This document shows, piece by piece, positions 25,906-35,047 of a stretch of DNA of 64,000 nt; position 1 is the stretch's first letter; each line of letters opens with the position of its first letter. The notes beneath the pieces were generated by a model. The model was not told where the DNA came from. It did no database searches and worked only from the letters and a program-made list of their open reading frames with translations. The translations under genes and the position numbers were made by a program. Where the stretch lies: the NCBI RefSeq assembly GCF_000424185.1, contig NZ_AUJK01000001.1, positions 124,001-188,000 of the forward strand, written 5' to 3'. This DNA is from Prevotella sp. AGR2160 (GTDB lineage Bacteria > Bacteroidota > Bacteroidia > Bacteroidales > Bacteroidaceae).

Positions 25906-25937
25906 GTTGTCCATATAAGTAAAAATACGTAATTTTG
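25906..25937 (+). promoter_or_regulatory. Promoter for the polysaccharide locus lead gene
   Basis: GTTG at 25906-25909, exactly 20 nt, TAATTTTG at 25930-25937; leader of about 25 nt to the ATG at 25967. Confidence 0.75.
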
Positions 25938-25966
25938 CAGCATTAAAAGATATTGAGACAACAAAT

Positions 25967-28588
25967 ATGAAGAAAATCTTCCTTGCCGCCCTCATGGCAC
26001 TATGTACGCTTACCATCCACGCCCAGTCATCGATGACCGATGATCAGGTGATTGCAAAGGTAGCGCAGATGAATGCCGCCGGAAAATCACAAGCACAGAT
26101 CGTCACACAACTCATGCAGAGCGGTGTTGACATCTCACAAATCCGCCGTATCCGGGAAAAATATCAGAAGACATCTTCCAAGAAAAACACGCTCGGCATG
26201 CAATCCGACGATACCGGCTCCCGTCTGCGCAAGCAGAACGGGCAGTTGAACCGGGAGAGCAATATAGATAACAGTTCCACCTACCGTGAGAGCAGCATCA
26301 GTCTGGATGACGATTACACCAACTATGATGCCAACGGCGACCGGATCCCTTTAAGCGACAAGCAGAAAGACCTGCTGCGAAAGCAACAGATTGATGAGAT
26401 GATTGAAAATCTCGATGAGCTGACGCCGAAAGATTCCACCCGTCTCTTCCAAATGCTGATCCAACAGCAGCAGGACCACGATAAGCCCCGTATCTTCGGT
26501 CACGATATCTTCAACAATGACAAGCTGACTTTCGAGTCCGATATCAATATCGCCACACCGCAGCACTACCGCCTCGGTCCCGGCGATGCCGTGAACATCG
26601 ATATCTATGGCGCCTCACAGAAATCGGTGACCGCCACCATCAGTCCTGACGGTGATGTCGTCATCGAGGGCTATGGTCCCATCAACCTCAGCGGCCTCAC
26701 CGTGGCCCAGGCCAACGCCAAGCTGCGCCGTACCCTCGGCAGCCGTTACCGCAGCAGTCAGATCAAGCTCACCGTCGGTCAGACCAAGACTATCACCGTC
26801 AATGTCATGGGCGAGGTGAAGAGCCCCGGTACCTATACCCTCTCTGCCTTCGCCACCGTCTTCCAGGCCCTTTATATGGCACAGGGTGTCGACGATATCG
26901 GAACGCTCCGCAATATCAAGGTCTATCGTCACAACCGTCTCATCAGTGTCGTGGACCTCTACGACTATATCCTCAACGGCAAGCTCACGGGCAATGTCCG
27001 CCTGACCGATAATGATGTCATCATTGTCGGTCCTTATGACTGTCTTGTACAGATCACGGGCAAGGTGAAGCGCCCGATGTTCTATGAGATGAAGAAGAAC
27101 GAGAGTCTGAGCTCCGTCCTTAAATATGCCGGTGGCTTCACGGGCGATGCTTACCGCAAGATCGTACGTGTGAGCCGTAAGACAGGTAAGGAACATACGG
27201 TCTTCAATGTTTCCGAGTTTGACTTCTCCTCTTTCCGCATCAATGACGGCGACTCCGTGAGCGTCGACTCCGTGCTTCCCCGTTATGAGAACACAGTAGA
27301 GCTCAAAGGTGCCGTCTTCCGTCCCGGTCTGTATCATATCAGCGGTGAGTGCAACAGTGTACGCTCCCTTATCGAACAGGCCGAAGGTCTCACGGAAGAT
27401 GCCTTCACCAACCGTGCCATCATCCACCGCATGAAAGCCGACCGTACCCTCGAAGTCGTCAGTCTCGACCTCGAAGGCATCATGAGCGGCCGTGTCGCCG
27501 ATGTGCCGTTGAAAGAGAATGACGTCGTCTTCATCCCCACCAAGACGGAGAAGAATGTCAAGCGTACGCTGACCATCCGTGGCGAGGTTCTCTACCCCGG
27601 TATCTATGAGTATGCCGACAACGAGACCCTTGAGGACTTTATCCTTCAGGCCGGCGGACTCACCGACAAGGCCTCTGTGGTGAAGGTTGATGTCAGCCGC
27701 CGTGTGATGAACCCGAAAGCCCTGGAGATAGACTCGATCATCGGCAAGACCTATTCACTGAGCCTGAAAGACGGTTTCGTCGTCGACGGCGAGCCGGGCT
27801 TCATCCTCATGCCATACGATGAGGTCTATGTCCGTAAGAGTCCGGCCTATAGCGATCAGCAGAATGTTTCCGTCAGTGGCGAGGTGATGTTCCCCGGCAC
27901 CTACACCCTCACCAAGCGTAACGCCCGTCTGACCGATCTCCTCGAAGCTGCCGGCGGTGCCAACAATCTGGCCTATATCAAGGGCGCCCGCCTGGAGCGA
28001 AAGGTCAACAATGATGAGCGCAAGCGTATGGAGACCCTTCTGAAGATGGCACAGGAAGAGAAACGACAGAACCTCTCCACCCAGTTACTCTCCAACACGG
28101 CCATTACGGCCTCTGCGGAGCTCCTGCAGAAGCAGCAACAGCAAGAGTTGAACGAGTTGCAAGCCCCCGACTATTATCCGGTAGGTATTGAGTTGGATAA
28201 AGCTCTGAAGAATCCCGGCAGTGATGCCAACATCATCCTCCGCGAAGGTGACCGCCTCGTTCTCCCGCGCTATAATGCCTCCGTGAAGATCAACGGTTCT
28301 GTTCTCTATCCGAACACGGTGACCTACGAGCGTGGCAAGGGAGCCCGTTACTATATCGATGCCGCCGGCGGCTTTGCCCAGAATGCCCGTAAGAGTAGTG
28401 CCTACATTATCTATATGAATGGCATGGTCGGACAGGTCAGTCACGGCGCGAAGATCGAACCGGGCTGTGAGATCTACGTACCGAGCAAGCTCACCCGTAA
28501 ATGGACGCCGGCAGAATACATGAGTATGGGCTCATCCTTCGCATCCATGGCAACTATGCTCGCCACGATCTGGAGTATTCTGAAATAA
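25967..28588 (+). CDS. SLBB-domain polysaccharide export protein (Wza-like)
   Basis: 873 residues with a signal peptide (cut after IHAQ near residue 20). After a Gln/Asp-rich region, the Poly_export domain begins near 200 (YRLGPGDAVNIDIYG), followed by several SLBB repeats recognisable as GEVKSPGTYTL (about 283), GKVKRPMFYEM (about 365), GAVFRPGLYHI (about 447), GEVLYPGIYEY (about 540), GEVMFPGTYTL (about 642) and GSVLYPNTV (about 774). There is one hydrophobic segment at the C-terminus. It should form the periplasm-spanning export channel for the capsule or exopolysaccharide made by the downstream cluster. More than twice the size of E. coli Wza, as usual in Bacteroidetes. Confidence 0.93.
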   Translation: MKKIFLAALMALCTLTIHAQSSMTDDQVIAKVAQMNAAGKSQAQIVTQLMQSGVDISQIRRIREKYQKTSSKKNTLGMQSDDTGSRLRKQNGQLNRESNIDNSSTYRESSISLDDDYTNYDANGDRIPLSDKQKDLLRKQQIDEMIENLDELTPKDSTRLFQMLIQQQQDHDKPRIFGHDIFNNDKLTFESDINIATPQHYRLGPGDAVNIDIYGASQKSVTATISPDGDVVIEGYGPINLSGLTVAQANAKLRRTLGSRYRSSQIKLTVGQTKTITVNVMGEVKSPGTYTLSAFATVFQALYMAQGVDDIGTLRNIKVYRHNRLISVVDLYDYILNGKLTGNVRLTDNDVIIVGPYDCLVQITGKVKRPMFYEMKKNESLSSVLKYAGGFTGDAYRKIVRVSRKTGKEHTVFNVSEFDFSSFRINDGDSVSVDSVLPRYENTVELKGAVFRPGLYHISGECNSVRSLIEQAEGLTEDAFTNRAIIHRMKADRTLEVVSLDLEGIMSGRVADVPLKENDVVFIPTKTEKNVKRTLTIRGEVLYPGIYEYADNETLEDFILQAGGLTDKASVVKVDVSRRVMNPKALEIDSIIGKTYSLSLKDGFVVDGEPGFILMPYDEVYVRKSPAYSDQQNVSVSGEVMFPGTYTLTKRNARLTDLLEAAGGANNLAYIKGARLERKVNNDERKRMETLLKMAQEEKRQNLSTQLLSNTAITASAELLQKQQQQELNELQAPDYYPVGIELDKALKNPGSDANIILREGDRLVLPRYNASVKINGSVLYPNTVTYERGKGARYYIDAAGGFAQNARKSSAYIIYMNGMVGQVSHGAKIEPGCEIYVPSKLTRKWTPAEYMSMGSSFASMATMLATIWSILK

Positions 28589-28808
28589 GCGTAACATCCC
28601 TATAACCTCCGGCCTTTGAAAGTATAAGGACGGGGGATATCCTTTTTCCGGATCCCAGATGGATCCAACGAAAAGAACGGCTCTGCGAGGACAGTCCTTT
28701 CCTCTGATCCTCCGAGGCGGAGTCTCTTCTCCTTCGTTCTGCCCCCTGGCAGCAGTACCTTTGGTTTCTGAATCAGTAGAGAACAAAGGAGGAGAGACTA
28801 TATCTCAC

Positions 28809-28833
28809 GGAACATGATTCATCATGTCCCTAC
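28809..28833. repeat. Family B palindrome, copy B3
   Basis: GGAACATGATTCATCATGTCCC followed by TAC; same orientation as B4 eight bases downstream. Confidence 0.85.
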
Positions 28834-28840
28834 ATCTAGC

Positions 28841-28865
28841 GGAACATGAAGAATCATGTCCCTAC
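28841..28865. repeat. Family B palindrome, copy B4
   Basis: GGAACATGAAGAATCATGTCCC followed by TAC; forms a direct tandem with B3, ending 32 nt before the rfbB start. Confidence 0.85.
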
Positions 28866-28897
28866 AAAAAAGAATAATCATCAAATCAAGTTTAGAT

Positions 28898-30037
28898 ATG
28901 GATTTTAAGCGTAATATCATCATTACGGGTGGTGCCGGATTTATTGGCTCCCATGTCGTCAGACTCTTTGTCAACAAGTATCCCGACTACCACATCATCA
29001 ATCTCGACAAGCTCACGTATGCCGGAAACCTGGCCAACCTCAAGGATATTGAGGACAAGCCGAACTACACCTTCGTGAAAGCCGACATCTGTGACTTCCC
29101 GAAGATGCAGGAACTCCTGCAGCAGTATCATGTCGACGGCATCATCCATCTTGCCGCCGAGAGCCATGTAGACCGCAGCATCAAGGATCCCTTCACCTTC
29201 GCACAGACGAATGTCATGGGCACGCTGAGCCTCCTTCAGGCTGCCAAGCTCTATTGGGAGAGTCTGCCGGAGAAATACGAGGGCAAGCGCTTCTATCATA
29301 TCTCCACCGATGAGGTCTACGGCGCCTTGGAGCTGACTAATCCCGAGGGTCTCCCCTCTCCTTTCACCACGAAAGCTTCGTCCGCTCATCATCATGCCTA
29401 CGGTAGGGAGTTCTTCACCGAAGACCGCCGTTATCAGCCCCATTCCCCTTATTCCGCCTCGAAGGCCAGCAGTGATCATTTCGTACGCGCCTTCCATGAC
29501 ACCTATGGTATGCCGACGATTGTCACCAACTGTTCCAACAACTACGGACCTTATCAGTTCCCCGAGAAGCTCATCCCGCTCTTCATCAACAATATCCGTC
29601 ACCGCAAGCCCCTGCCCGTCTATGGCAAGGGTGAGAATGTGCGTGACTGGCTGTATGTAGAGGACCACGCCCGTGCCATCGATCTGATCTTCCATAAGGG
29701 CCGCATCGCCGACACCTATAATATCGGTGGTTTCAACGAGTGGAAGAACATCGATATCATCAAGGTACTCATCAAGACCGTCGACCGTCTCCTGGGTCGT
29801 AAGGAAGGTGAGGATATGGATCTCATCACGTATGTCACCGACCGTCCGGGCCATGACAAGCGTTATGCCATCGACAGCCGTAAGCTCCAGCGTGAGCTTG
29901 GCTGGGAACCGAGCCTGCAGTTTGAGGAAGGCATTGAGAAGACTGTCCGCTGGTATCTCGACAACCAGGAGTGGATGGACAATGTCACCTCCGGCGACTA
30001 CCAGAAGTATTACGACAATATGTATAAAAACAGATAA
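28898..30037 (+). CDS. rfbB: dTDP-glucose 4,6-dehydratase
   Basis: 379 residues from ATG 28898 (MDFKRNIIITGGAGFIG), the NAD-binding GxxGxxG motif at 11-17. The frame extends 14 codons upstream into the repeat region, rejected. Typical SDR features: AAESHVDRSI near 88, the catalytic STDEVYGAL near 145 and the YSASKASSD Tyr/Lys pair near 185. It makes dTDP-4-keto-6-deoxyglucose from dTDP-glucose. rfbC follows after 4 nt. No rfbA or rfbD is in the window, so the deoxysugar may be completed by the aminotransferase instead of going to rhamnose. Confidence 0.95.
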   Translation: MDFKRNIIITGGAGFIGSHVVRLFVNKYPDYHIINLDKLTYAGNLANLKDIEDKPNYTFVKADICDFPKMQELLQQYHVDGIIHLAAESHVDRSIKDPFTFAQTNVMGTLSLLQAAKLYWESLPEKYEGKRFYHISTDEVYGALELTNPEGLPSPFTTKASSAHHHAYGREFFTEDRRYQPHSPYSASKASSDHFVRAFHDTYGMPTIVTNCSNNYGPYQFPEKLIPLFINNIRHRKPLPVYGKGENVRDWLYVEDHARAIDLIFHKGRIADTYNIGGFNEWKNIDIIKVLIKTVDRLLGRKEGEDMDLITYVTDRPGHDKRYAIDSRKLQRELGWEPSLQFEEGIEKTVRWYLDNQEWMDNVTSGDYQKYYDNMYKNR

Positions 30038-30041
30038 GCAG

Positions 30042-30614
30042 ATGAACGTTATCAAAACAGCCATAGAGGGCGTCGTGATCATCGAGCCCCGTATCTTCCC
30101 CGACGACCGGGGTTATTTCTTTGAGTCCTGGAACGAGAAGGCCTTCAACGAACAGGTCCGTGAGATTCATTTCTGTCAGGACAACCAGAGCAAGAGCAGC
30201 TACGGTGTGCTCCGTGGCCTCCATTTCCAGAAAGGCGAGCACAGTCAGAGCAAGCTCGTGCGCGTCGTCCGCGGCAGTGTCCTCGACGTTGCCGTGGATA
30301 TCCGCAAAGGCTCTCCGACCTTCGGCCAGCATGTCGCCGTGGAACTGACGGAGGACAACCAGCGCCAGTTCTTCATTCCCCGTGGCTTCGCCCATGGCTT
30401 CAGCGTACTGAGTGAGACTGCCATCTTCCAGTATAAGTGTGACAACTTCTACTGCCCGGAGAGTGAGGGAGCCATTGCCTGGAATGATCCTGCACTGAAG
30501 ATCGACTGGCGCATCCCTGCCGACAAGGTAATCCTCTCTCCGAAAGATGCCCATCATCCGCTGCTCAAGGACAGCGACTACCTCTTCGACTACAACGAGG
30601 ATTTATATAAGTGA
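30042..30614 (+). CDS. rfbC: dTDP-4-dehydrorhamnose 3,5-epimerase family protein
   Basis: 190 residues from ATG 30042. RmlC cupin features: [15 protein letters not shown] near 17, the [12 protein letters not shown] segment near 52 with the catalytic His, [21 protein letters not shown] near 76 and [13 protein letters not shown] near 111. It epimerises C3 and C5 of dTDP-4-keto-6-deoxyglucose. The next gene starts at a GTG that overlaps its TGA. The combination with a DegT aminotransferase but no visible RmlD leaves open whether the product is a rhamnose precursor or an aminodeoxysugar. Confidence 0.94.
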   Translation: MNVIKTAIEGVVIIEPRIFPDDRGYFFESWNEKAFNEQVREIHFCQDNQSKSSYGVLRGLHFQKGEHSQSKLVRVVRGSVLDVAVDIRKGSPTFGQHVAVELTEDNQRQFFIPRGFAHGFSVLSETAIFQYKCDNFYCPESEGAIAWNDPALKIDWRIPADKVILSPKDAHHPLLKDSDYLFDYNEDLYK

Positions 30615-31882
30615 TTCCCTTTCTCGATCTCAAGGCAGTGACGGCGGCCCATGGCGACGAGATCCGCCGGGCCGTCAACGAGGTCATCGATAGCGGCTGG
30701 TATCTCCAGGGAGAAGCCAACCGCCGCTTCGAGGCCGACTATGCCCGGTATATCGGTACGCACTACTGCGTAGGCTGTGGCAATGGCCTCGATGCCCTCT
30801 GGCTGATCTTCCGCGCCTATCTTGAGCTCGGCGTTCTCCATGAGGGCGACGAAGTCATCGTTCCCGCCAACACGTATATCGCCTCTATCCTCGCCATCTC
30901 CGAGAATGGGTTGAAGCCCGTACTCGTGGAACCACGTGAGGATACCCTTGAGATCGATGAAGACCGGATAGAGAACGCCATCACCTCACGCACCCGTGCC
31001 ATCCTCATCGTTCATCTCTATGGCCGTTGTGCCTATACGGAGAAGATCGGGGCGTTGTGTCGGAAATACAATCTCAAACTTATTGAGGACAACGCACAGG
31101 CGCATGGCTGCCGATTTGAATCTGCAGAAGGATTGCCCTATCGGGCAACGGGCCGCCACAAGGGACGGCCCCTGCAAGCGGATCCCAACAGCGAAATGCA
31201 GGGGCCGTCCCTTGTGGCGGCCTGTCGTCGGAACGACGAATCCATACGACCTTCTGAAACACATAATTTTCAGCACGCCGAAAACACCTCTTCGCAACAT
31301 ACCGGTTCCCTCGGTGATGCCGCCGGTCACAGTTTCTATCCCGGCAAGAACCTCGGTGCCCTCGGTGACGGCGGTGCCGTAACGACCAACGACGAGGCCC
31401 TCGCCGCCACCGTCCGCAACCTCGGCAATTACGGTTCCACACGTAAGTATGTCTTCCGCTATCAGGGCCGCAACAGTCGTCTCGATGAGATTCAGGCTGC
31501 CGTCCTCGATGTGAAACTCCGTTATCTCGATGCCGATAACCGCCACCGCCAACAATTGGCACGGCTCTACTACGACGGTATTCATAACCAGTACATCCGT
31601 CTTCCCCGTCGTCTCCCCGATGCGGAGAATGTCTATCACCTCTTCCCCATATTCTGTGAAAGTCGTGATGATCTTCAGCAATATCTGAAAGACAACGGCA
31701 TTCAGACGCTTATCCACTACCCCATTCCACCCCATCAGCAAGAGGCTTACAAGGAATGGAACACCCTTCATTATCCTATTACGGAACATATCCATCAGAC
31801 GGAGCTCAGCCTGCCCATCAGTAGTGTACAGACTGAAGAGACAACCCAAAAGATTATAGACGTCATTAACAGCTATAAATAA
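30611..31882 (+). CDS. DegT/DnrJ/EryC1 sugar aminotransferase carrying an in-frame family A repeat
   Basis: 423 residues from GTG 30611, overlapping the rfbC stop. PLP-dependent sugar aminotransferase features: [12 protein letters not shown] near 85, Asp160 in [24 protein letters not shown] with the PLP lysine Lys246, and NYGSTRKY near 270. It probably aminates a dTDP-keto-6-deoxysugar (3-amino types such as FdtB are the closest in style). Between Arg168 and Thr231, where relatives run almost directly from HGC to [12 protein letters not shown], about 60 residues are encoded by an inverted family A repeat pair and flanking sequence. Frame and downstream motifs are intact, so it is not simply a pseudogene; activity is uncertain. 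Confidence 0.88.
   Translation: MIPFLDLKAVTAAHGDEIRRAVNEVIDSGWYLQGEANRRFEADYARYIGTHYCVGCGNGLDALWLIFRAYLELGVLHEGDEVIVPANTYIASILAISENGLKPVLVEPREDTLEIDEDRIENAITSRTRAILIVHLYGRCAYTEKIGALCRKYNLKLIEDNAQAHGCRFESAEGLPYRATGRHKGRPLQADPNSEMQGPSLVAACRRNDESIRPSETHNFQHAENTSSQHTGSLGDAAGHSFYPGKNLGALGDGGAVTTNDEALAATVRNLGNYGSTRKYVFRYQGRNSRLDEIQAAVLDVKLRYLDADNRHRQQLARLYYDGIHNQYIRLPRRLPDAENVYHLFPIFCESRDDLQQYLKDNGIQTLIHYPIPPHQQEAYKEWNTLHYPITEHIHQTELSLPISSVQTEETTQKIIDVINSYK
31133..31241. repeat. Family A repeat, inverted pair inside the aminotransferase gene (A3L, A3R)
   Basis: Two units with their TGCAGGGG ends facing inward, opposite to the pairs at 1579 and 50236. The constant arms form a 26-bp perfect inverted repeat (31151-31176 with 31197-31222). 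Variable hairpins: TTGCCC-GATA-GGGCAA (minus strand, 31133-31148) and TCGTCG-GAA-CGACGA (31225-31239). Confidence 0.9.
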
Positions 31883-31894
31883 AAATCCAAGACG

Positions 31895-33151
31895 ATGAAT
31901 TCTTTCGAAAATATTAAGATTGCCGTCGCTGGCACCGGTTATGTCGGCCTCAGCATCTCCACCCTTCTCAGTCAGCATCATGACGTGAAGGCTGTCGATG
32001 TCATCCCCGAGAAAGTGGAGATGATCAATCATAAGAAATCCCCTATCCAGGACGACTATATCGAGAAGTATCTCGCCGAGAAGCCCCTGCGCCTCACGGC
32101 GACCCTTGACGGTGCCGCTGCCTATCGTGATGCCGACATTGTCGTCATCGCCACACCGACGAACTATGATCCCGTGAAGAACTATTTCGACACATCCCAT
32201 GTTGAGGAAGTCATCGAACTCGTCATGAAGGTCAATCCCGACGCGATCATGGTCATCAAGTCGACGATCCCCGTAGGTTATACGGAGAGTGTCCGCAAGA
32301 AATACCATTGCGATAATATCCTCTTCGCCCCGGAGTTCCTGCGGGAGAGCAAAGCCCTTTACGACAACCTCTATCCCAGCCGTATCATCGTCGGCCGTCC
32401 AGAGGGTGATGCCCGTCTGGACAAGGCCGCGCATATCTTCGCCGACTTGCTGAAAGAGGGAGCCATCAAGGAGAATATCGACACGCTGTTCATGGGGCTC
32501 ACGGAGGCCGAGGCCGTAAAGCTCTTCGCCAATACCTATCTCGCCCTGCGTGTGAGCTACTTCAATGAGCTCGACACCTATGCCGAGGTGAAAGGCCTGA
32601 AGACCCAGGATATCATCAAGGGCGTGAGCCTCGACCCACGTATCGGTGACTTCTACAACAACCCATCGTTCGGTTATGGCGGCTACTGTCTGCCGAAAGA
32701 CACGAAGCAGCTGCTCGCCAACTACAAGGACGTGCCGGAGAACCTCATCCAGGCCATCGTGGAGAGCAACCGCACACGTAAGGACTTCATCGCTGATCAG
32801 GTGCTGCGCAAGGCCGGATACTACGACTATTACAGCCATGGCGAGTATGACCCGCGGGAGGAGAACAGCTGTACCATCGGTGTCTACCGTCTGACGATGA
32901 AGAGCAACAGCGACAACTTCCGCCAGTCGAGTATCCAGGGCGTGATGAAGCGCATCAAGGCCAAGGGCGCACAAGTCATCATCTACGAGCCCACGCTCCC
33001 CGACGGCACGACGTTCTTCGGCAGTAAGGTTGTCAACGACCTTCAGCAGTTCAAGGCCCAGAGTCATGCCATCATCGCCAACCGCTACAACAGTTGTCTC
33101 GATGATGTCCGCGAGAAAGTCTATACGCGCGATCTATTCGAAAGAGACTAA
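31895..33151 (+). CDS. ugd: UDP-glucose/GDP-mannose dehydrogenase family protein, probably UDP-glucose 6-dehydrogenase
   Basis: 418 residues. NAD site [11 protein letters not shown] near 10-20, ATPTNYD near 86, KSTIPVGYT near 122, [21 protein letters not shown] near 147 (cut here to key residues Glu147 and Pro161), and the catalytic Cys265 in GGYCLPKDT. It oxidises a UDP-sugar, most likely UDP-glucose to UDP-glucuronate, for the polysaccharide made by this locus. It lies 12 nt after the aminotransferase. The nearest size class is the short Ugd of streptococci and Klebsiella. Confidence 0.92.
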   Translation: MNSFENIKIAVAGTGYVGLSISTLLSQHHDVKAVDVIPEKVEMINHKKSPIQDDYIEKYLAEKPLRLTATLDGAAAYRDADIVVIATPTNYDPVKNYFDTSHVEEVIELVMKVNPDAIMVIKSTIPVGYTESVRKKYHCDNILFAPEFLRESKALYDNLYPSRIIVGRPEGDARLDKAAHIFADLLKEGAIKENIDTLFMGLTEAEAVKLFANTYLALRVSYFNELDTYAEVKGLKTQDIIKGVSLDPRIGDFYNNPSFGYGGYCLPKDTKQLLANYKDVPENLIQAIVESNRTRKDFIADQVLRKAGYYDYYSHGEYDPREENSCTIGVYRLTMKSNSDNFRQSSIQGVMKRIKAKGAQVIIYEPTLPDGTTFFGSKVVNDLQQFKAQSHAIIANRYNSCLDDVREKVYTRDLFERD

Positions 33152-33160
33152 GGAATATAT

Positions 33161-33190
33161 GTAGGTGGCCGCCATGTTGCGGCCACCTAC
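33161..33190. repeat. 12-bp perfect inverted repeat after ugd
   Basis: GTAGGTGGCCGC and its complement separated by CATGTT. It has no T tail on either strand, so it is a weak terminator at best. Its GTAGG start resembles the 5' ends of families A and B. Confidence 0.75.
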
Positions 33191-33276
33191 AAAAGGATAT
33201 ATGTGTAACCTTGAGTTCCATCTGCACAACATGGGCGACGAATACTGCGCTGATGAAGTCATGCTGGAACTGGAAA

Positions 33277-33537
33277 ATGCATGAAACTATGGAAATCTAC
33301 TCAGATACAATAGACGATCGGAAAATTAGATTCGCAGTCATCGCCATTGAAGCAGCAGCGAAGAAGTTAGGCATATCACCCAGTACGTTCTGCGCTCGTT
33401 TAGACCATTATGACTTGATAGAGAAACGACTCTTCAAATATTATGACACGCTCCATACTCAAAGTCAGTCTTATGTTGCTGATGATATTATAGAAACCCT
33501 AAGAAATTACGAGAGAAGAGAAGGAGGTAAAGAATGA
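33277..33537 (+). CDS. DUF3791 family small protein
   Basis: 86 residues from ATG 33277 (or 82 from ATG 33289, which starts MEIYSDTID). The frame extends further upstream but without family features. It has the DUF3791 look: FAVIAIEAAAKKLGISPS, a central DHYDLIEKRLF and a YVADDIIETL end. DUF3791 genes typically flank a DUF3990 gene, as here, in cassettes suspected to be toxin-antitoxin-like. Its stop overlaps the next start (ATGA). A 27-codon frame, 33201-33284, runs just upstream without recognised identity. Confidence 0.72.
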   Translation: MHETMEIYSDTIDDRKIRFAVIAIEAAAKKLGISPSTFCARLDHYDLIEKRLFKYYDTLHTQSQSYVADDIIETLRNYERREGGKE

Positions 33538-33638
33538 GCAAAATAGTTTTATATCATGGCTCTCTCGTTGAAGTTAGTCATCCCCTTGTCAATGTTGGTC
33601 GTAAAGATCTTGACTTCGGACAAGGATTTTACTTGTAA
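33534..33638 (+). pseudogene. Truncated DUF3990 gene (N-terminal 34 residues only)
   Basis: ATG 33534 overlaps the DUF3791 stop. The 34-residue product (MSKIVLYHGS... ending LDFGQGFYL) matches the opening of DUF3990 proteins, usually about 150-170 residues; the YHGS and DFGxGFYLT motifs are the N-terminal strands of an ADP-ribosyltransferase-like fold. A stop follows FYL and the next gene begins 16 nt later, so most of the coding sequence has been deleted. Confidence 0.7.
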
Positions 33639-33654
33639 AAAACTATAAAAAACA

Positions 33655-33864
33655 ATGCTGGAATTTACACTAAGAAGAAAAATAGCGAGGGTCATCAAAC
33701 AACTTGCCGAAACTCTGAATATTAGTTTCCCGCGAGCCGTCGCCCTGTTCTACAGTACCGATACTTGCCGAAAGATGCATGACCCCAAGTATCAGATTCA
33801 TTATATGTCTGACACTTATCTCGTCAACGATATCATCCAGGAACTTCAGAAAAAACAAGGCTAA
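33655..33864 (+). CDS. Second DUF3791-like small protein
   Basis: 69 residues. The pattern NISFPRAVALFYSTDTCRKM followed by YMSDTYLVNDIIQEL matches the second small partner in DUF3791-DUF3990-DUF3791 triplets. With the middle gene truncated it may be a relic or an orphan protective partner. It ends 17 nt before the Wzz gene. Confidence 0.65.
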   Translation: MLEFTLRRKIARVIKQLAETLNISFPRAVALFYSTDTCRKMHDPKYQIHYMSDTYLVNDIIQELQKKQG

Positions 33865-33881
33865 ACAAACACGATCATCAC

Positions 33882-35045
33882 ATGAACATCTATGATCTCC
33901 ACCACCGATGGGTGGAACGAAAAAAACGGAAACAGGAAGAAAAGAAGAAAAGGATGGAAGAACAGATTACCCAAGAGGAAGAAAAGTCCCGGAAAGTTCT
34001 GACGCAGAAGGAGGAACAGCCAAGCCATAATGGAAAAGAGCTTAAGCAACTTGATTTTATTAAGATTTTTCAAATCCTCAAGAAACATATCCTCTTATAT
34101 CTGATCACTTTCCCTGCAGCAATCATCATCGCTTATCTTCTTGTTGCTTCTGAACCCAGATATTATACTTGTACCGTTAAAATGGCGCCGGAATTCTCTA
34201 GTATGAGTTCCAGTTCCATCAGTGCTCTAGCATCATCCTTCGGTGTTGATCTCAGTTCTGGTGGTTCTTCTGGTAACGATGCTATTATACCAGAACTCTA
34301 TCCAGACCTGATGCAGTCTGTAGATTTCAAAACAAGCATGTTTGATGTCCCTATCACGACATCTGACGGAAAAGTGAAGACAACTTATTACGACTATTTA
34401 CATAAGTATCAGAAAACTCCTTGGTGGAACAATATTTTTTCGAAACTTTTCTCCAAGAAGAAAACGGTAGAAGCAGACAGTGCCGTTAATCCTTTCAAAC
34501 TCACGAAGACACAGTCTGATATCGCCAACACAATCGGAGGTAACATCACCTGCAGTATTGATAAAAAGAATTATGCCATCTCTATTTCTGTGACCGACCA
34601 GGATCCGCTCATCTGTGCCACTATTGTAGATACTGCAAAAGCCCGCCTTCAAGATTTTATCACAGAATACCGCACACGAAAGGCACGCAAGGATCTTGCT
34701 TACACACAATCATTATACAATACCGCGAAGGCTACCTATGAGAAAACTCGTAGAGCTTATGCAGCCTACTCCGACGCTAACACGGACGTGACACTTCCCA
34801 GTGTTCAATCAAAGTTGGAAGACATGGAGAATGACATGCAGTTGAAATACAATACTTTCACGCAATATAGCCAGCAGCTCCAACAAGCAAAAGCCAAACT
34901 GATTGAGCAGACGCCTGCATTCACGACCATTCAGAATGCCACCGTTCCTGTCAAGCCCGCGGGCCCGAAGAGGATGATTTTCAGCCTTATCATTGGAGTA
35001 ATTGTTATTTTCATAGATTCTATCTATGCCTTTATCAAGCAATAG
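33882..35045 (+). CDS. Wzz-type chain-length determinant protein
   Basis: 387 residues. A highly charged N-terminal helix (10-55, Lys/Glu-rich) precedes transmembrane helix 1 (about 66-86); a periplasmic part with coiled coil (about 250-345) follows, and a Pro-rich PVKPAGPKR motif leads to transmembrane helix 2 (about 365-383). This is the polysaccharide co-polymerase layout. There is no C-terminal tyrosine kinase domain. It regulates chain length together with the EpsG-like polymerase encoded next (2-nt gap). Start of the A+T-rich part of the locus. Confidence 0.88.
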   Translation: MNIYDLHHRWVERKKRKQEEKKKRMEEQITQEEEKSRKVLTQKEEQPSHNGKELKQLDFIKIFQILKKHILLYLITFPAAIIIAYLLVASEPRYYTCTVKMAPEFSSMSSSSISALASSFGVDLSSGGSSGNDAIIPELYPDLMQSVDFKTSMFDVPITTSDGKVKTTYYDYLHKYQKTPWWNNIFSKLFSKKKTVEADSAVNPFKLTKTQSDIANTIGGNITCSIDKKNYAISISVTDQDPLICATIVDTAKARLQDFITEYRTRKARKDLAYTQSLYNTAKATYEKTRRAYAAYSDANTDVTLPSVQSKLEDMENDMQLKYNTFTQYSQQLQQAKAKLIEQTPAFTTIQNATVPVKPAGPKRMIFSLIIGVIVIFIDSIYAFIKQ

Positions 35046-35047
35046 GG

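Larger units (their letters stand above)
28589..28897 (+). other. 309-bp intergenic leader with hairpins before rfbB
   Basis: Holds a GGATCC..GGATCC direct/inverted pair near 28653-28669, a 20-bp imperfect inverted repeat (28721-28740 with 28780-28799: 18 Watson-Crick pairs, one possible G-U, one mismatch), a possible promoter TTCG-N19-TACCTTTG at 28733-28763 between the arms, and two family B palindromes. No open frame is convincing. Confidence 0.7.

Noticed and set aside
30986..33067. 693-codon open frame on the minus strand, antisense to the aminotransferase and ugd genes
   Set aside because: It mirrors codon bias of the plus-strand genes, which have clear family motifs; the translated minus frame has no recognisable domain.
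33534..33638. Sequencing frameshift in a complete DUF3990 gene
   Set aside because: After the stop, none of the three frames continues the family; the next gene starts within 16 nt, so sequence is missing rather than shifted.
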